DNA from: Typhlomys cinereus
Lineage: Eukaryota; Chordata; Mammalia; Rodentia; Platacanthomyidae
Assembly (NCBI GenBank): GCA_023101885.1
Contig: JALPQD010000407.1
Coordinates: forward strand, 1,825,846 to 1,889,845
Direction of reading: 5' to 3'
DNA length: 64,000 nt
The notes under the pieces were generated by a model. That model did no database searches. It saw only the letters and a list, made by a program, of their open reading frames with translations, and was not told where the DNA came from. Positions 61,601 through 64,000 of this stretch are shown in pieces (positions within the stretch are counted from its first letter, which is position 1; each line of letters begins with the position of its first letter). Both the position numbers and the translations under genes were made by a program.

Positions 61601-62204
61601 CACAGGAAAACACCTTCTCACCAGTTGTTCCAACCATTCGCTTCTCCCCCAACTGATCTCTTCCCTAGCCCCCAGGGGCAGCAGGAATGTTATCTCAGGG
61701 GCTTCTAGCACTGGACAGCGAGGGGGATGTGAGTCTCAACAGAGTAGTTAGACCAGAGCTGAGAGATCCTCTATCTGCACTCAGCTGGATACAGCCCTTC
61801 AGGGAGCCAATCCTGCTAGCGGCCACAGGCGCCCCAAGAAAGCCACGGCTCCGGCAGCCAGGGCAGCACCCGCACAGGCCAAAAGCAGAACCAGCATGAC
61901 GCAGAAGCAGCCCAGAGGAGATAAAGTCCCAAAGCTATGCAGACACAGACGCTCGGAGGGACCAGGGTGCGTCTGCAGAGACAGCTTCGCGGGGACAGCG
62001 GGGCGGAGCCCCCAGGCCCGAACTGAGCACAGGACACTTGGGGCCGCAGACCTGTCCTGTTGCACACTGGGGCTCGCATCAGTGTGGCTTCATCTCTACC
62101 TGCAGACCGTGTCGCTGAACCACCGGCCGGGCACCCGCGGCTTCTGACACTGAGCCACCCCCGGGGAGCTGGCAGGGCCACAGTGCAGGTCTCTGTCCAC
62201 ACTG

Positions 62205-62330
62205 CTTTTTCTTTCTTGCTGGGAGGTGTCGAGCTGTATTTCACGACAGCACCTTTCTCTCGGGCCTAGGTTGGCCTTGAATTCACACTTCTTTCTCAGT
62301 GCTAGAACCAGAAGCCTGTACCACCAATCT
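62205..62330 (-). mobile_element. Old B1-type SINE (antisense)
   Basis: A T-rich start, then ggcctaggttggccttgaattcac and tgctagaaccagaagcctgtaccacca follow the antisense B1 order, with many substitutions. Confidence 0.5.
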
Positions 62331-62334
62331 CAGT

Positions 62335-63650
62335 GCTGTCTGTACTTTCTGCTTAAATTTTCCGTAAACCCAAAGCTTCTCTAAAGCACAAAATCTTGGT
62401 TTTTTTTAAAAGATAAAGCAGAGGAGGTAGGTTGTTGGATGTCCTCTGAGAGCTCATTTCATTTTCCTGTTCCCGGCTGCCTTGGAATGACACTTTGCTA
62501 AGTTCTAGGGTCTTTGTGAAGACATACACTTGTTGCGCTAAAATGTGCATAAGACCTTAAGTATCCCAGACCCCCGTTCCTGCCAGGTGACCCCCGTGTC
62601 AAGCCTCAAGGCCTGGCTCCAGCACCGTCACACGGCACAGTGCGATGCGGTATGATTCACGGCATGCTCAGCAGCTGCCCTGGGCTGTGGGTGTGTCTCA
62701 CACAAACGGAAAGAGTCCAAAGCCTGCAGGTGTCATCTGAACCAGTGTGTAGCATTCCTAGGCTTGGGGAGGGGGGAGAGCACAGGCATCAAGTCTTCCC
62801 AGGCACTCGGGGCTCCACGGATATGAGGTGATTCTGGTCTAGGCTTGGCTCTCTGGAAGCTTCCAGAAGCGGGTAGGTGGCGCCTGTCACCACCAAGCCA
62901 GAGTCTCTGGAATGTGCCAGATGGCCTCCGTCCCCACCTCCCCTACCTCAGCAGAGAGCCCTGCAAGGTCAGACACCCGCTCTGGCCAGCTGACGGGTGT
63001 CATCTGCAGTGGCTGGCTCACACCCTGTGGCAGGAGCGGTAGCCGCAGCAGAGGGGGGCGTGACAGGCAGAGGCGTGGAAATGTGACGGCTCCAACATTC
63101 CTGGGCTCCCAGCTGTCCCAGCCGCCGGTGGAAGTCCAGCAAGGTCCGCAGAGGAAACCCAGATCCAGAGGGGCACATGTCTCTGGGCACCTCAACGTTT
63201 GCCACGCAAACAGCTCTCTGGAAGCGAAGAGTCAAAAACCAGGCCTGCAGATGTGGTTGTGTATGTGCATGTATGTGCACATGTGTGTGCACACGTGCCG
63301 CTCCCACGCTGAGTGAATTCAGGCCCCATGAGGCTAGTGCCCCGACAAGCTCAGAGAGTCTGATCGCTACCTGGTCCATTTACAAACTCAGCGTAACATG
63401 TCATAAATGTCGCCTTCCTGTGCACTGGTGCCCTGTGGGTCTTAAGGCCGCACGCAGGCTGGCTCCTACCTGCCCAGGGCTGGTGCTCCAGACGTGGGGA
63501 TGGTATGCATCCTGCTTTGTGAGCCGTGCTCCTTTTCCAATTAGACTAGGTTATGAAAGGAAAGAACGAATGAGAAAAAATAATCTAAGAAGGGAAGGAT
63601 GGTGAAGGGAAGACAGCAGAGGAAAGCAAAGGGGATATGAAGCTCAGAAA
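62335..63650. other. Intergenic sequence, no gene seen
   Basis: No recognised exon, array or element. Confidence 0.5.
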
Positions 63651-63654
63651 CGAT

Positions 63655-64000
63655 GTGTACACATCTGTATGTGTCTATGTATGTGTAGGCATGCATATGT
63701 GTACACATGCCACATGTGTGTGCAGGTTTGCATATATGTACACATTCTATATGTGCGTACCTTTGTAAGTTTGTACATGTGTACACATTTTATCATGAGT
63801 GTGTTTGTGTGTACACATTCTAGTGTGTATATCTTGTGTGTCTTCCTGTATGTGTGCAGGTGTGCATGTCTGCACATGTATATTTTCTGTTGACTGTCTC
63901 TGTATGTATGCAGATGTGTATACACTCTAGTGTCTGTGATTGTGCACATGTATAAGCACACATGTGTGTATATCTTGTGTGTGCTGTCTCTGTGTGTGCA
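63655..64000. repeat. (TG)n-rich tract running off the window
   Basis: TG with TATG, CATG and TTTG interruptions. Continues to the last base. Confidence 0.9.

Noticed and set aside
1..64000. tRNA, rRNA or snRNA genes; exons of Irx2, Ndufs6 or Mrpl36
   Set aside because: None was recognised. tRNA-like boxes belong to SINEs, and no neighbour-gene protein motif appears in any frame.

Overview
This is mammalian, almost certainly rodent, nuclear DNA. The evidence is a spliced gene with vertebrate exon/intron structure, rodent SINEs (B1 fragments, an ID-like copy, and tRNA-derived SINEs whose heads resemble B2), an L1 fragment, an ERV/LTR remnant and many CA/TG microsatellites. The two main tRNA-derived SINE types do not end like mouse or rat B2, so I suspect a non-murid rodent, but I cannot name the species.

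Only one protein-coding gene can be supported: Irx4 (Iroquois homeobox 4) on the + strand, with five coding exons between 40697 and 44296. They join in phase into a 516-residue TALE homeodomain protein, and all splice sites are GT/AG. It is complete and looks intact. Human IRX4 lies in subtelomeric 5p15.33 between NDUFS6/MRPL36 and the IRX2 gene desert. By that synteny, the sequence left of the gene here would face the IRX2 desert and the right flank would face NDUFS6. No exon of those neighbours is visible.

Layout. 1-29 kb is gene-free and unusually rich in minisatellites (periods about 16 to 41 bp), including one 3.35-kb array at 8957-12303. Between the arrays lie SINE, L1, LTR and unclassified rodent repeats. 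29-36 kb is quieter intergenic DNA with an ID-like copy, a CA-rich tract and one full SINE. 36.3-47.5 kb is the Irx4 regulatory and transcribed core. It holds a CpG island at 36.3-37.1 kb, AT-rich homeodomain-site-rich blocks (38.6-39.2, 40.04-40.2, 45.9-46.1 and 47.1-47.5 kb), a promoter-proximal CpG island, the gene, its 3' UTR and a downstream CpG island at 46.8-47.1 kb. This core is free of minisatellites. 47.6-64 kb is again intergenic, with a TC microsatellite, three tandem arrays (50.1, 57.6 and 59.2 kb), long TG tracts and rodent repeats.

Most long open frames outside Irx4 lie in tandem repeats that lack stops in one or more frames, and they are not genes. I found no undescribed biological system. 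The best leads are the regulatory architecture of Irx4 (alternative 5' exon, overlapping upstream ORF, candidate enhancers) and the origin and higher-order structure of the minisatellites.
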